Below, in pieces: positions 1 through 11,654 of a stretch of 64,000 nucleotides of DNA; the stretch's first letter is position 1, and each line of letters begins with the position of its first letter. The notes beneath the pieces are model-generated. The model had not been told where the DNA came from. It was given only the letters and a program-made list of their open reading frames with translations, and made no database searches. Position numbers and translations under genes: made by a program. The stretch comes from Cymbidium sinense (lineage: Eukaryota > Streptophyta > Magnoliopsida > Asparagales > Orchidaceae), in assembly GCA_021442155.1 (NCBI GenBank), contig CM038215.1, positions 1,636,976 to 1,700,975 on the forward strand, written 5' to 3'.

Positions 1-1440
1 GTATTTTAGGGTTTAAGGTTTTAGGTTTATGCCTGTGGTTTAGGTTTAGGTTTAGGGTTTAAAGAGGGTTTAGGGTTTATGGTAGCATTTAGGGTAGTGG
101 TTGTAGGGTGGTTTAGGAGGTTTAGGGTCCAGGATTTAGCATTTAAGGTCAGTGGTTTCTTAAAAAAAAAAATAAACCAGGTTTAGTTTATTTACCACTT
201 ATTTATTTTATTTATTAGTTTATTTTATTTTTTATTTAGGTTTATTTAATTTATTTAATATTTATTTTAGGTTTATTTATTTTAGTTTTATTTTAGTTTA
301 TTTTTGTTGTTTAAGCTTAGCTATTTTTACCTTAATTTTTAATCAGTGGATCTGTGTTTTAGCATCAGGGTTTAGGGCCTAGGCCTGTGGTAGGGTTTAG
401 GTTTAGGCCATGGTTTAGCCTAGGGTTTGGGTTTAGGGTTATGGTCTGTGGGTTGGGCCTGTGGAAGATTTTAGTGGTTTGGGCATCAGATGATGGGGAT
501 CAGGGTAGGGCTCAGTTTAGGCCTGGATTTAGGGAGTGGTTATTTTGGGTTGAGGTTGGGGTCAGAGGATTAGGCTCAGTGGTTAGGTTTGTTTATGTGG
601 TAGGGTTTATTTGGGCCTAGGGAGGATCTTTCTGGGATCAGGGCCATGATCTTTAATCAAGCAAACCCATTAGTTATTATCATTTAGCAGGGTTTAGTTT
701 TTGGTTTGGGTTTAGGTCAGGTGGTTAGAGGTTAAGGTTTAGGATTTAATGTTTAGGGTTTATTTAAATTACAAACGAGGGATTTTAGTTTATTTTTGAT
801 TTATTTTAGTTTATTTTATTTTTTATTTTTATTTAGTTTAGTTTATTTATTTTATGTGTATTTATTTTAGTTTAGATTTTTTATTTTAGTTTATTTTTTA
901 GGTTTAGGTTTAGGTTTAGGTTTATTTTTTAGTTGAGTTTTATTTTTATTTAAATTTTTGGATTTAGGTTTTATTTTTTATTTTAGGTTTAGGTTTGTTT
1001 TATTTTATTTTTTAGGTTTAGGTTTTAGCTTTTATTTTTATTTTATTTTTAGTTTTATTTTTAGTTTAGGTTTAGGTTTATTTTAGTTTATTTTATTTTA
1101 TTTTAGTTTATATTTTAGTTTTATTTATTTATTTTTAGTTTATTTTAGTTTAGGTTTAGGTTTATTTTATTTTGTTTATTTTATTTTTATTTTAGGTTTA
1201 GTTTTTTTTTAGTTTAAAGTTTAAGTTTTATTTTTAATTTATTTATACATTTATTTTTTAGGATTAGGTTTTTATTTAGTTTTTATTTTATTTTTATTTT
1301 ACATTTAGTTTTTATTTTAGTTAGGTTTTTATTCTTAGGTTTATTTTACTTTTTACTTTATTTTAGGTTTTTATTTATTTTATTTTATTTTATTTTTAGG
1401 CTTAGGTTTAGGTTTTAGTTTTGATTTTTATTGTATTTTA
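1..1440 (+). repeat. Degenerate telomere-like and T-rich repeat block
   Basis: The + strand is made of variants of TTTAGGG and of T-rich words such as TTTATTTTA, TTTAGTTTA and TTTAGG, with short mixed stretches near 340-700. No open reading frame here has protein-like composition; the short frames are low-complexity V/G/F/W strings. The block continues the pattern seen up to 27310. It ends abruptly at about 1441, where retrotransposon pol sequence begins. Confidence 0.85.
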
Positions 1441-2130
1441 GACTTGAATCTTTGACGAACTCATCTATAATCAAGTCGAGTGCTATGTTGATGATCTCAT
1501 GGTCAAGTAGAAAAATGAAGACCATCTCTTTCACTGAGTGTAGTTTTAAATAGTTAGATAATTTAAACTCAAAATGAACCACCCAAAGTGTACATTCTGA
1601 GTAGTTTTTAGGAAATTGGGTTTGTTGTCGACACTAGGGAATCAAACCGATGAGAATATCATATATTAAATACCAACGCCTAAAAGTTTAACTCAACTCA
1701 GATCATTCCAAGAGCGGTTTGTGTATTTAAGACGCTTTATATCCAACTTATCGAGAAGATGTTAGCCATTCCAACACTTATCAAAATAGACGCCAAGTTC
1801 AAGTGGGATGACAAGTGTGAGAATGCCCTCGAAGACATCAAGCATTACCTAATGACTCCACCGATTTTGGCATCCCCTTTCTCGGGCAAGCCGCTCATAC
1901 TTTTTGATGTTACATTAGATGACTTCCTTGGTGCTTTGTTGGCCCATGCCAATGACGAAGGGAAGGAAAATGCACTCTACTACCTCAGCCATCATCTAAT
2001 CCTACTAAGGCTAATTATCCACCCATTAAGAAGCATTGCCTAGCTTTAATCTTTGCATCCCAAAAGCTACAACACTATGCTACCTCATAAGGTGAACTTA
2101 ATCTCTAGGATCAATCCACTATAGTATCTC
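1441..2130 (+). pseudogene. Broken reverse transcriptase end plus RNase H (Ty3/gypsy)
   Basis: In frame from about 1449 the DNA reads IFDELIYNQVECYVDDLMVK, which holds the YVDD catalytic motif of reverse transcriptase. The upstream two thirds of the domain is missing. Frameshifts follow, then an open stretch at 1759-2043 with FKWDDKCENALEDIKHYL and PPILASPFSGKPLILF, typical of the connection and RNase H region of plant Ty3/gypsy pol. The following bases (about 2000-2130) still resemble the usual 'ALIFASQKL.HY' part of RNase H but carry stops. Its function would have been copying element RNA into DNA; it is now inactive. Confidence 0.85.
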
Positions 2131-2964
2131 ATGACATGGTCGACACTTTCTGAATGGTTGGCACGATGGTCCATAATCCTCTCGCAGTTTGACATTACCT
2201 TCGTACCCCACCGTGCAGTGAAAGGACAAGTGCTAGCAGATTTCTTAGCAACACACCCACTTCTTGTTGACTCTCCACTTACTGATGATCTCCCCGATGA
2301 ACAAATCATGAACTTAGGGGATACTAACATTTGCCACTGGGAGATGTACTTTGATGGTGAGGCTTCCTCTCAAAGAGGAGAAGAACCATAATGTACTATT
2401 CTAAGAAAGGCACGGCTTGGAATAGTTCTCTTAACTCCGGACCGCGATGTGATGAGATTCTCATATCATCTATCCAAACCTTGCACTAACAACAAAGTCG
2501 AATATGAGGCTCTGATTATCAGTCTAGAGTTAGTCGTTACTCTAAGCATCCATAACATCAACATCTTTGGGGATTCTCAACTAGTTATCAACCAAATTGA
2601 TGGGTCCTATAAGGTTATAAAGCCCAAGCTCCATCAACACCACAAGTACACTATGGAGTTGTTGGCCCAAATCCCAGAGGTTACCATTTATAAAATTCCT
2701 TGTGGAGAGAATGCCATAGCATATGCTTTAGCCAAGCTTGCCAAGGAATTGGCATGTTCGGAGGATGAGTCTATCTCAATGATGGTCCAAAATAGACAAG
2801 GCTTATCTTTTATTAATATTGAACTCATCAAAAAGGACTCTCTTGAAGAGGAGGTTTCCATTGCTAAGAAGAATGAGGAGTTAGATTGGAGGCAACCATT
2901 CATGGATTACCTAAATAAAAGCAAACTACATCAAGAGAAGTCGCAAGCCCATCAGATGAAGTAG
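2131..2964 (+). pseudogene. Broken second (archaeal-type) RNase H, Ty3/gypsy Tat-like
   Basis: An open stretch at 2131-2391 carries LARWSIILSQFDITFVPHRA and a VKGQVLADFLATHPL segment, the usual linker between the two RNase H domains. After a frameshift, 2449-2964 gives 171 residues with the archaeal-type RNase H signature: a TNNKVEYEALI helix, then NIFGDSQLVINQ (the acidic D of the active site), then ALAKLAKELA. The matching acidic residue of the first strand (normally in 'YFDGA') is visible as MYFDGEASS near 2343. The domain is nearly complete, but it is split by a shift near 2390-2450 and cannot be made as one protein. Confidence 0.82.
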
Positions 2965-2985
2965 AGAGCACTTTCCTACGCTCTT

Positions 2986-3936
2986 GTGGATGGTGTCTTG
3001 TATCGACAGTCTTTCAATCATATATGGTTACTTTGTTTAGACAAGCATGAAGCCCGTAAGATTGTGACTGAGGTACACTCAAAGTTATATGGAGCCAACC
3101 AATTTGATCTGAAGATGAAAGCCAAGATCAAGAGACTAGGATACTACTGGTCGTCGATGATTAAAGATTGCATGGATACGGATAGGCAAGCCACCAATGT
3201 CAAATACACTGTGTGGTCCTACACCAACCACCCAACATTCTACATCCTCCTTCTTCCAAGGATCATCGGTTCATCTTAGCTACTACAGACTACTTTTACA
3301 AATGGGCGAAGGTGATTTTGCTAAGAGAGTTCATAGCTCAGCATGTGCTCCAGATTTTTAGGAATCATATTGTATGTAGGTTCGAAGTGCCTCGATGAAT
3401 TATATCTAATAATGGTACTGCATTCAAGAGCACCGAGATTAACAACTTTGCATGAAGACACAACATAGATTGGAGATATTCTACCATCAACTACTTGAGG
3501 GCAAACAGTTTAGCAGAAGCCATCAACAAAACACTCATCCAAATACTAAAGAAGACACTCGACAACAATAAGTGACAGTGGCATGAGTAGTTAGTTGAAG
3601 CTTTGTGGGCCTACCATACCATATATAGAACTTCAACTCCTACTCCTTTCTTTAGTGTATGAACCCATTCTACCATTAGAAGTGCCTCCCATCAGGGACT
3701 ATGGTAGCATGATCATAACATAGCAGAATGACAAGTTGCGGTTAGAAGAGCTTGAAGGTTTAGAGGAAAGACGCCTGCGGGCATGCCAAAACCTCAAGTT
3801 GTACAAAGCTAAAATGATTCAAGCTCACCATAAGGTGGTCCATCATAGAGCTTTTCAAGTAAGAGAGCCTATTTTAGTTCAAAGGAGACCGATTGTTTCC
3901 CGTCGTAAGATGAGAGGCAAGTTTGAACCCACTTGA
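2986..3936 (+). pseudogene. Broken integrase region of Ty3/gypsy pol
   Basis: Fragments of integrase lie in several frames. There is a DGVLYRQSF and KIVTEVHSKLYGANQ segment (pre-integrase region, 2986-3110) and then MKAKIKRLGYYWSSMIKDC (zinc-binding region, with cysteines partly lost). Next come FILATTDYFYKWAKVI (the first catalytic D is in TTDYF) at about 3275-3320 and a region near 3410-3660 resembling ISNNGTAFKS and TLIQILKKTLD. The C-terminal part, open at 3736-3936, contains LEGLEERRLRACQNLKLYKA. Many in-frame stops are present (for example after VPR at 3396). It is a relic of the same pol gene as the preceding entries. Confidence 0.8.
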
Positions 3937-3950
3937 GAAGGCCTTTTTTC

Positions 3951-6640
3951 CATAGAGAAGGCCTACCAAGGAGGATCTTATCAACTTATTAATCATAAGG
4001 GAGAGTGCTCAATGCTTCTAATCAATGGACTCTACTTAAATAAATATTATAAATCATGTTTGAAAATAATTATCATCAATGAAAATTTCATTTCAAATTC
4101 AATCTCTTCCATATTGAAAGTATTTTTGTTTGTGAATCTTCCATGATGTGTTTAGGGTAGGTGTAAGGAACTTGAGCAGTGTCCTATCCTTCATCGACAT
4201 AACACAAATAGAAACTACACACACAAAAATAAAACAAACACATATCTTTTGTGTCGGGCTACTCTGAGTTGAGATAATGCCCCCTGCACTCACTCAAGAA
4301 CTCTCGTGACGCTACCCTGCTAGTGTGTCACCCCAATGGTCTTCTTGCTTTGGAGGATGTAAGTATGCTATGTTATCCTTCCTTACTTGGCCACTACACA
4401 CTGATGAGTGCCTTGTTAGTTTGGTAGGCCTTACTGCATGGTCGGTAAGCTACCTCATGTTGGCTTCATTTAAGAGGATGTGAGTTTGCTATGCTTTCAT
4501 CTTGGATTAGCCTTTGTGCACTGACTGGTTCAAGTATATTTGATGTTTAGGATAAGTCCCCTAGTGGCTCCTTCCTTTCTGACTACTTTAAGTCTAGGTC
4601 CAATCCTTCCTCGGGGATCTTCGCTTAGCAGTTGCTCTAGGTCAAATAGCATCTATCTTGTCGATGATAGAATATCCCGATGATCAATTCTGCTTACAAA
4701 GTTGTAAGCCTACACACTTTCTTTCTAGATTGATCATTGCACATCGTCGAGCACCTTAGGTTGGTTGGTTCTCACTATGTTGGCAGATATACCACTCATG
4801 TTGATGGATACACCTTAGGTTGGTTGGTTCTCGCACCTTAGGATACACCACTCATGGCAGATGTAATTCTGCTACACGTCTCCTTGAGTTGGCCACCGTA
4901 CACCTAATGGCTTTCTTTTTTTAGGGCTCAGGATAACGCCCCTAGAAGCACCTCCCCTATGGATACTAAATTTAGATCACATCCTTTGCGACCCCATTTA
5001 TGCAAGTTACTATCGATTGGATAGTTTTCCTTTCCAAGTAACCACCCTTGTGGTTGGAGAATCTATCCTATGGATATGCAAATTCTCCTTTAGTCTAATA
5101 AATCTGAGATAGGTCAAGGCCGACATAGCCCCTTCTCAGTTTGGACCCTGGCACACCAATAGGGTTCACGTAAATATATAAATAAAATTTATATTCACTT
5201 ATGGATTAGGAGGACACCCATAGTGGTACCGTTTCTCAAGCAGGTATCCTATCTTTAGGGCAGTGTTAGCAAAACTCCCTATAGGAATCACCTGACTACC
5301 CTTGAGTTGATATAAGTTCCCAACAGCATTCACTCAATAGTCGCCCCTAAATCAGGTTTGATTTGTTGTGCTATTAATAGGTCACCCCAACAATTATTCC
5401 CTACTTTAGAAGATGTAATTCTGCTACACCTTCTTCCTAGCATAGCTATTGCACACCTAAAGGCAACCCATTAGGTTGGCTAGCTCGACACCATAACTAG
5501 TAGACTGTCCCTTTGGATTTGTAAATCTAAGGCAGGATAAGTTCGATATAGCCCCTTCTCAATGGGTCCATCGTACACTAACATGGTCCATAAATTAAAT
5601 CTATCAAATTTGACCGAGCTCACATCCACAATGGATATGCTCTCAATTCACAATCAAACTAAACCAAACAAACCATATCAAATCACATGAAATTAAGATA
5701 AAATTAATCCTGACTACTTTAGAGTTGACATAAGTCCCAACGACATTCACTCAGTAGTCTCCCTAGGCCAAGTTCAATTTATTGTGCATCTAATAGGTCA
5801 TCCCAATGATTATTCCTTGCTTTGGAAAATGTGAGTATGCTACTTCCTAGAACGAATTAGAAAGGCAACTAGGTTGCTAGCTCTACCCCCTAGACTATCC
5901 CTTTGGATATATAAACCTAAGGTAGGTCAAGGCTGATATAGCCCCTTCTTAGTGGGTCCATCGCACATTGATAGGGTTCATGCATTATCTCAAATTAAAT
6001 TAAACCCAATCTAATTTTCCCTAGTGGAATTAAATCACACCCTTCTCCCCAGTTAAGCCTTAAATCATATATCAATAAGTCAAGCAAACAAATCAAATTA
6101 AAAACTAACCTCCCTACTGGAGCCAAATTAAACCAACTCCCCTAGTAGAATTTAAATCAAGGAAATCTAACCAAACTCTTATCCCCAGTGGATACATCCT
6201 CAAACAAATCTATGAAATCAAACTCAAATCCAAATCCTCAATGGATAGCTCGAACCTACTTCCCTAGTGGAAGGTTCATATACACGATCCCCAATCGACT
6301 CAAACCCATATCTCTAACAGATATGCTTCCATATTAATTAAAATGAAATAAATTAAAGTTGATTTGATCTTAATCCTTGGTGGATTAGAGATTTTATTCG
6401 TAGGGGATCTTTCCACAAATCATAAAATCAAATCAAATTCAAACCTTATCCCCAGCATATTTTCTTCTTTTATGCCCTCGACATAGACCGCTCACATGTC
6501 ATGTCCAATGCATGTGTGATCCCCTAGCATATCTCCCTGCATGTCTTTCACATGGAATTCTCATCAAATCATAATTCTTCTTTTATGCACACCTTTAATA
6601 CTTCAACCAAAAGCTTAATAATGTATTCGTTCAAATTACA
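3951..6640. repeat. Noncoding region with imperfect ~400-bp tandem repeat
   Basis: No gene is visible. Between about 4257 and 6000 related segments recur. One type contains GAGTTGA(G/T)ATAA, then a CACTCA block, then GGTCACCCCAA near 4257-4370, 5300-5440 and 5705-5850. Another contains ATAGCCCCTTCTCAGT near 5098-5175, 5525-5605 and 5926-6000, spaced roughly 400 bp. A short local duplication of ACCTTAGGTTGGTTGGTTCT occurs near 4760 and 4810. From 6010 to 6640 the DNA is rich in AAATC and CCCAGTGGA words. It may be 3' noncoding or LTR sequence belonging to the preceding Ty3 fragment; that is inference. Confidence 0.55.
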
Positions 6641-8090
6641 TCTTCTTTACATTATAATCAATGTTTTATGATTTGTGATGGTGCAAGCTCAAACTAACTA
6701 TACAATATCATGTTAAACATATTATAGTGTAAATTAACACACTATATTATATTATATTATATTATAATATATGATGTTATATTATAATTTTCTATAATAT
6801 AGTATATTGTCTAACATTGCACTTCATTAGAATAACTTAAAAGGAACAAATAATAAAATTTTCTCAAAATATGAATAATGTTCATTTTGGATATAAAATT
6901 GTTATTTTTCTATTATAAATGGTACAAATTAGCATAATTTTGGTGTTGCTTCTTGGTGTGTGCTTTGAATTTGGCCAAATTCTTCCATCTCAACTTTTAA
7001 ATTAACATTTTGTGAGTTTTGACCCAATGTATTATAACAAAATTAAATCATACTAAAATGTACAATAACTTTTAGTAACACACCACCACATATATATATA
7101 TATATATATATTGAAGTTATACTATGTTATACATTATATTTTAATATGCTTTCATATAATATATTATCTTACATTACACATTAAAATAAATCACTTTAAG
7201 AAAAAGAATTATAAAATTTGGCTGAAAAATGAACATTTATTCTGGATGCAACATTCCATTCTTTTGATTAAATGACACACCATAGCACACCCCCAATGAT
7301 GTTCCCTAAAGCTTACCTTAAATTTGGCCAAATCCCATCATCTAAGCCTATAAAGCAATATTTTTATGAAGCATGCTAGTACAAACTCTACTACATCATA
7401 CTATAACAAACTAAAATATGCTAAACAACAAGTAGTGGTACACAATAATCTGCTATAATGCATGATGCTACACTATGTTATGGTATCCTATATTATAATA
7501 CACTATAACATATTATATTATATTATATTGCATATCACATCACAAGGGATTGCTTAAGATAAAAAATCATAAAATTAGCCTAAATAATAAAAAACAATAT
7601 ATTTTAGTCATATCACTTATATTTTAAATTGAAATAATATATTATGATGTCATTCTCTACCTATTATGAATTTGGCCAAATTTCACTATTTTAAAGTCTA
7701 AATTAACATTTTTTATAAATAATGCTAGTGTACACTCGACTGCATGATTGTAAACTACTAAAAGAATTTAAAATGTGTAAAATAATATTTTATGATATAT
7801 AATGTTATACTATTCTACAACGATAATATATTTTGAACATAAAGTCTTACTTTTAGACTACAAGTGTACACACCTTTGGTACTACAACCTAATTCCCACC
7901 CAAATTTAACAAATTTCATCATCTTATTTATTAAATCAATCTTTTATGATTAATATTAATATAGACTATAAGGCACAATACCATAATATACTAAAACATT
8001 TCAAAACATCTTATAACATCCAAAAATGCATCACTATGTGCTCAAATATATGATTATACATTATAATATCATATATTGTATTATAATATG
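6640..8090. repeat. AT-rich ~350-bp imperfect tandem repeat
   Basis: The word TTTGGCCAAAT recurs at about 6970, 7322 and 7670, each followed by a similar 'CATCAT..TAAA..AACATTTT' stretch and a TATATTATA-rich segment. That gives a period near 350 bp and at least three units; a more diverged unit may lie near 7890. No coding sequence is seen. Confidence 0.6.
7090..7112. repeat. (TA)n microsatellite
   Basis: An uninterrupted alternating TA run lies inside the AT-rich tandem repeat. Confidence 0.9.
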
Positions 8091-8540
8091 ATTTAGGGTT
8101 AGGGTTTAGAGTATTCAAATCTTTAATGGTCAAAGGAAAGTCTCTTGAAGACGTTTTCTTTAGCTACCATAACTATGTTAGGATTAGGTCATTCTTTAGA
8201 TCTACTCTCAATGGCATCTTTATTCAAGGTTTAGGGTTTAGGATTTAGGGTTTAGGGTTAGGGTTTAGGGTTTAAGGTTTGTTTAAGGTTTAGGGTTTAG
8301 GGTTTAGGGTTTAGGGTTTGAGGTTTAGGGTTTAGGGTTTAGGGTTGTAGGTTTTAGGACTTAAGGTTTATGGTTTTAAGGTTTAAGCTTTAGGGTTTTA
8401 GGGTTTAGGGTTTAGAATTTAAGGTTTTTGGTTTAGGGTTTCATGTTTAGGATTTAAGGTTTTTAGGGTTTAGGGTTTAGGGTTTTGGTTTTAGGTTAAG
8501 GGTTTAAGTTTTAGTTTAGGGTTTAGGGTTTTAAGTTTTT
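8091..8540 (+). repeat. Interstitial telomere-like (TTTAGGG) array
   Basis: This is the best preserved telomere-type stretch. Several consecutive TTTAGGG heptamers lie at 8285-8345 and 8400-8420, with degenerate units in between (GTTTAAGG, GTTTTAGG). The G-rich strand is the + strand. It runs directly into GRP fragment A. Confidence 0.9.
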
Positions 8541-9016
8541 TTTAACATAGAATAAATTCAGATTCAACATTTCTTCTTTTTGATTTCATCAACTAAGTTG
8601 CACCATTTCTTCTTTTTCATTTCATCAACTAAGTAACACCGTAAGTTTTCTTAGACATAAGTGCTGACATAGATCAAAAATGAGCACCCATAAGGAAAAT
8701 TAAAAACCCTAGATAAGTAGAACCATCTCTACTATAAAGACAGTTCGATAAGCAGTATTCTTCAGAACCACCCTTGCCTCTCGAGAAGCAGGATTCTCCT
8801 TCATATCCCCCCGATCTTTCCCTCTGCCACCACCACAATTGTCACCTCCGTTACTCCTCCCATCTTCATAACCACCATTACCCAACACCTCCATATCCAC
8901 CAAGACTCCAGATCCCACCACCACCACTACGAGCATAGGCCTCGCTTCCACCGCTAGATCTAGACTGTGCCTAGTTGACTATGATGTTCCTACCATCAAG
9001 GGTCTGGCAATTCTTA
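8541..9016 (-). pseudogene. GRP pseudogene fragment A (glycine-rich RNA-binding protein 3' part)
   Basis: Read on the minus strand, the fragment starts at the end of an RRM domain (positions 9016 down to about 8960, matching the N-G-x-x-L-D-G-x-N-I region). It continues into a glycine-rich tail (SGGG/GGYEDG-like, about 8950-8760) and then a 3' UTR ending in a short A run (T run at about 8536-8543 on +). The family is plant class IV GRPs (AtGRP7-like), nuclear and cytoplasmic RNA-binding proteins. The first part of the RRM is absent, frameshifts break the frame, and the terminal codons are deleted. It aligns by eye with fragments B-E and shares both edges with them. Confidence 0.78.
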
Positions 9017-10141
9017 GGGTTTAGGGCTAGTTTTGGGTTTAGGGTTTGGGATTTAAGGTTTATGGTTGTAGGTTTTAGGGTTTAGAGTTTAGGGTATAGG
9101 GTATAGGGTTTAGGGTTTAAGGTTTAGGGTTTAGGATTTTATGGTTTAGGGTTGTAGGATTACGGTTGTAGTTTTAGAGTTATAGGTTTAGGGTTTGGGG
9201 TTTAGGGTTAGTTTTAGGATTTAGGGTTTAGTTTTTTAAATTAAAGCAGATGATAGATTTAGAATTTATTTGCTTATTTGAGTTTTTTATTTTAATTTAT
9301 TTAGGTTTATTTATTATAGTTTAGTTTATTTATTTTAGGTTAAATTATTTTAGTTTAGGTTTTATTTTAGTTTTAGGTTTATTTATTTTAGTTTAGTTTT
9401 ATTTTTATTTTATTTTATTTTAGATTTTATTTTTTATTTTTTTAGGTTTAGGTTTTTTTATTTTATTCTTTAGGTTTAGGTTTTAGGTTTATTTTTAGGT
9501 TTTATTTTTTAGTTTAGGTTTAAATTTATCTTTTAGTTTATTTTATTTTATTTATTTTAGGTTTAGGTTTAGGTTTAGGTTTTATTTATTTATTTTGGAT
9601 TAGGTTTATTTTATTTTATTTTAGGTTTTTAGTTTTAGAGTTTAGGTTTTATTTTTATTAATTTAGGCTTATTTTTTAAGTTTATTTTAGGTTTTGGTTT
9701 TTATTTAGTTTTTATTTTATTTTATTTTATTTTAGGTTTTTTTTATTTACATTTTTTATTTTTTAGTTTAGTTTATGTTTTTATTTTTTATTTATTGTTA
9801 GGCTTTATTTTTAGGGTTTTTTTATGTTTAGGTTTTATTTAGTTTTATTTTATTTTATTTTATTTTGATTTAGTTTTTATTTTATTTAGGTTTTTTTTAT
9901 TTTTTAGTTTAGTTTAGCTTTTATTTGTCATATTTTAGTTTAGTTTTTATTTTTTATTTTATTTTCTTTTTAGGTTTAGGTTTAGGTTTAGGTTTTAGTT
10001 TATGTTTTTTTAATTTTATTATTTTATTTTATTTTATTTTGGTTTAGGTTTTTTTATTTATTTTATTTAGTTTAGGTTTTTATTTTTTTTTAGGGTTTAG
10101 GATTTTTTTGGGTTTGGGGTTTAGGATTTAGGTTTTTAGGT
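9017..10141 (+). repeat. Telomere-like then T-rich repeat block
   Basis: Positions 9017-9235 are degenerate TTTAGGG units. From about 9240 the DNA changes to T-rich words (TTTATTTTA, TTTAGG hexamers in runs near 9555-9580), and it returns to GGGTTTAGG near 10090. No gene is seen. Confidence 0.88.
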
Positions 10142-10605
10142 TAACATTTTTAATAAAGAATAAATTCAGATTCAACATTTCTTCTTTTCGATTTGATCAA
10201 CAAAGTAGCGCCCCAAGTTTTCTAAGACACAAGCGACAACATAAGTGAGAAATGAGCACCCATATAACAAATCAAAATCCTTAGATAAGTAGAATCATCT
10301 CTACTATAAAGACACGCAAAGAGTTCGGATCATCCATTCTTTAGTTTCTCCGCCCATAACCACCCCTCAAGTAGGATCCAAAGATCATATCCCGACCTCC
10401 CCCCTCACGACACCACGATTATAACCTCCATCGCTCCTCCCGCCTGCATAATGATAATTACTCCGACCACAACCTTCATATCCACCAGCACTTTCAAATC
10501 CCCCACCACCACTGTAATAACCATCGCCTTCGCCTCCACCACCAAATCTAGACAAAGCCTAATTGAAGGTGATGTTCTTACCATCAAGGTTCTGCCCATT
10601 CTTAG
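10142..10605 (-). pseudogene. GRP pseudogene fragment B
   Basis: On the minus strand it begins with AATGGGCAGAACCTTGATGG, which reads NGQNLDG, the end of the RRM of plant glycine-rich RNA-binding proteins. Next come codons for KNIT, then a broken NEAQSR-type junction, then a glycine-rich tail (GGGGFESAGGYEG-like, about 10540-10400) and a shortened C-terminus ending RRN and a stop near 10350. The 3' UTR ends at a T-rich run (A-rich on the gene strand) at 10142-10155. The 64-residue open frame at 10405-10599 is mostly in a wrong frame (V/M-rich), which shows that the reading frame has been lost. The breakpoint next to the telomere-like repeat is the same as in the other copies. Confidence 0.8.
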
Positions 10606-11654
10606 AGTTTAGGGTTATTTTAGGGTTTAGGGTTTAGGTTTAGATTTGAGGTTTAGGGTTTAGGGTTGAAGGTTTTAAAGTTTAGGGTTTAGGGTTTAGG
10701 TTTAGATTTAGGGTTTAGGTGGGTTGGGTAAGATTTAAAGTTTTAGGTGGGTTTAGTGTATTAGTTTAGGTTTAGGGTAGAAAAGTTTAGATGGAGTTTA
10801 GGGTTTAGGTTTAAGATTTAGGTTTAGGGTTTAGGGAGGGTAGGTGGTTTGGTGGGTGGAGGGGTTTAGGTTGGGTTTTGGGTTGGTTGTAGTTTAGGTA
10901 GGTTTTGGGTTGGGTTTATAGGTTTAGTAGGGTTTTAAATTACAAACCGGCAGGTTTAGGTTTATTTAGTTTAATTTTATTTATTTGAGTTAATTTTTTT
11001 TATTTAGATTTATTTCTTATATTTATTTAGTTAAGTTTATTTATTTTTATTTAGGTTTGTGATTTTTGTTTCATTTTTAGGTTTAGGTTTATTTTTTGAT
11101 TGAGTTTTATTTTTATTTTATTTTTTAGGTTTAGGTTGTATTTTTTATTTTTAGGTTTAGGTTTAGGTTTTCATTTTATTTTTTTAGGTTTAGGTTTTAG
11201 GTTTTTATTTTAGGTTTATTTTTAAGTTTTATTTTTTAGCTTAGGTTTAAGTTTTTTTTTTAGTTTATTTTATTTTATTAAGTTTAGGTTTAGCTTTTTA
11301 TTTATTTTAGTTTAGTTAATTTTAGTTTATTTTATTTTAGTTTAGGTTTATTTTATTTAGTTTATTTTATTTTTATTTTAGGTTTAGGTTTTTTTTTTTT
11401 TAGTTCGTGGTTTAATTATTTATTTATTTTAGGTTTTATTTTTAAGTTTATTTTTTAGGCTTAGGTTTTTATTTAGTTCTTATTTTATTTTATTTTAGGT
11501 TGATTTTATTTTTATTTTACGTTTAGTTTTTATTTCATTTATGTTCTTTATTCTTAGGTTTATTTTATTTTTTAGTTTTATTTTGGTTTTATTTATTTAT
11601 TTTAGTTTATTTTATTTTATTTTTAGGTTTAAGTTTAAGTTTTTATTTTATTTT
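10606..11654 (+). repeat. Telomere-like then T-rich repeat block
   Basis: Positions 10606-10930 are degenerate TTTAGGG, with GGTGGG-type variants at 10715-10910. A junction word resembling AATTAC..ACC(A)GGCAGG occurs near 10938. T-rich TTTATTTTA/TTTAGG words follow to the edge of Ty3 copy 2. No gene is seen; the phenylalanine-rich frame at 11541-11756 is low complexity. Confidence 0.88.

Larger units (their letters stand above)
1441..3950 (+). mobile_element. Ty3/gypsy (Tat-type) pol fragment, copy 1
   Basis: Decayed pol running in the order reverse transcriptase end, RNase H, a second (archaeal-type) RNase H, and integrase. The dual RNase H layout is known from the Tat branch of plant Ty3/gypsy elements (Tat/Ogre/Retand). 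No LTR or target duplication is visible at either edge. The left edge sits directly on T-rich repeat at the same pol position as copy 2 (11655), so this is a fragment and not a normal insertion. Several stops and frameshifts make it non-functional. Confidence 0.85.

Noticed and set aside
387..620. 77-codon frame rich in V, G, F and W
   Set aside because: Low-complexity translation of telomere-like repeat.
1..1440. True chromosome end
   Set aside because: Orientation is TTTAGGG on + at the left side, repeats are degenerate, and unique elements are interspersed.
8709..8951. 80-codon minus frame (V/G-rich) as a new small protein
   Set aside because: It is a shifted reading of GRP fragment A; the glycine-rich codons in the proper frame explain it.
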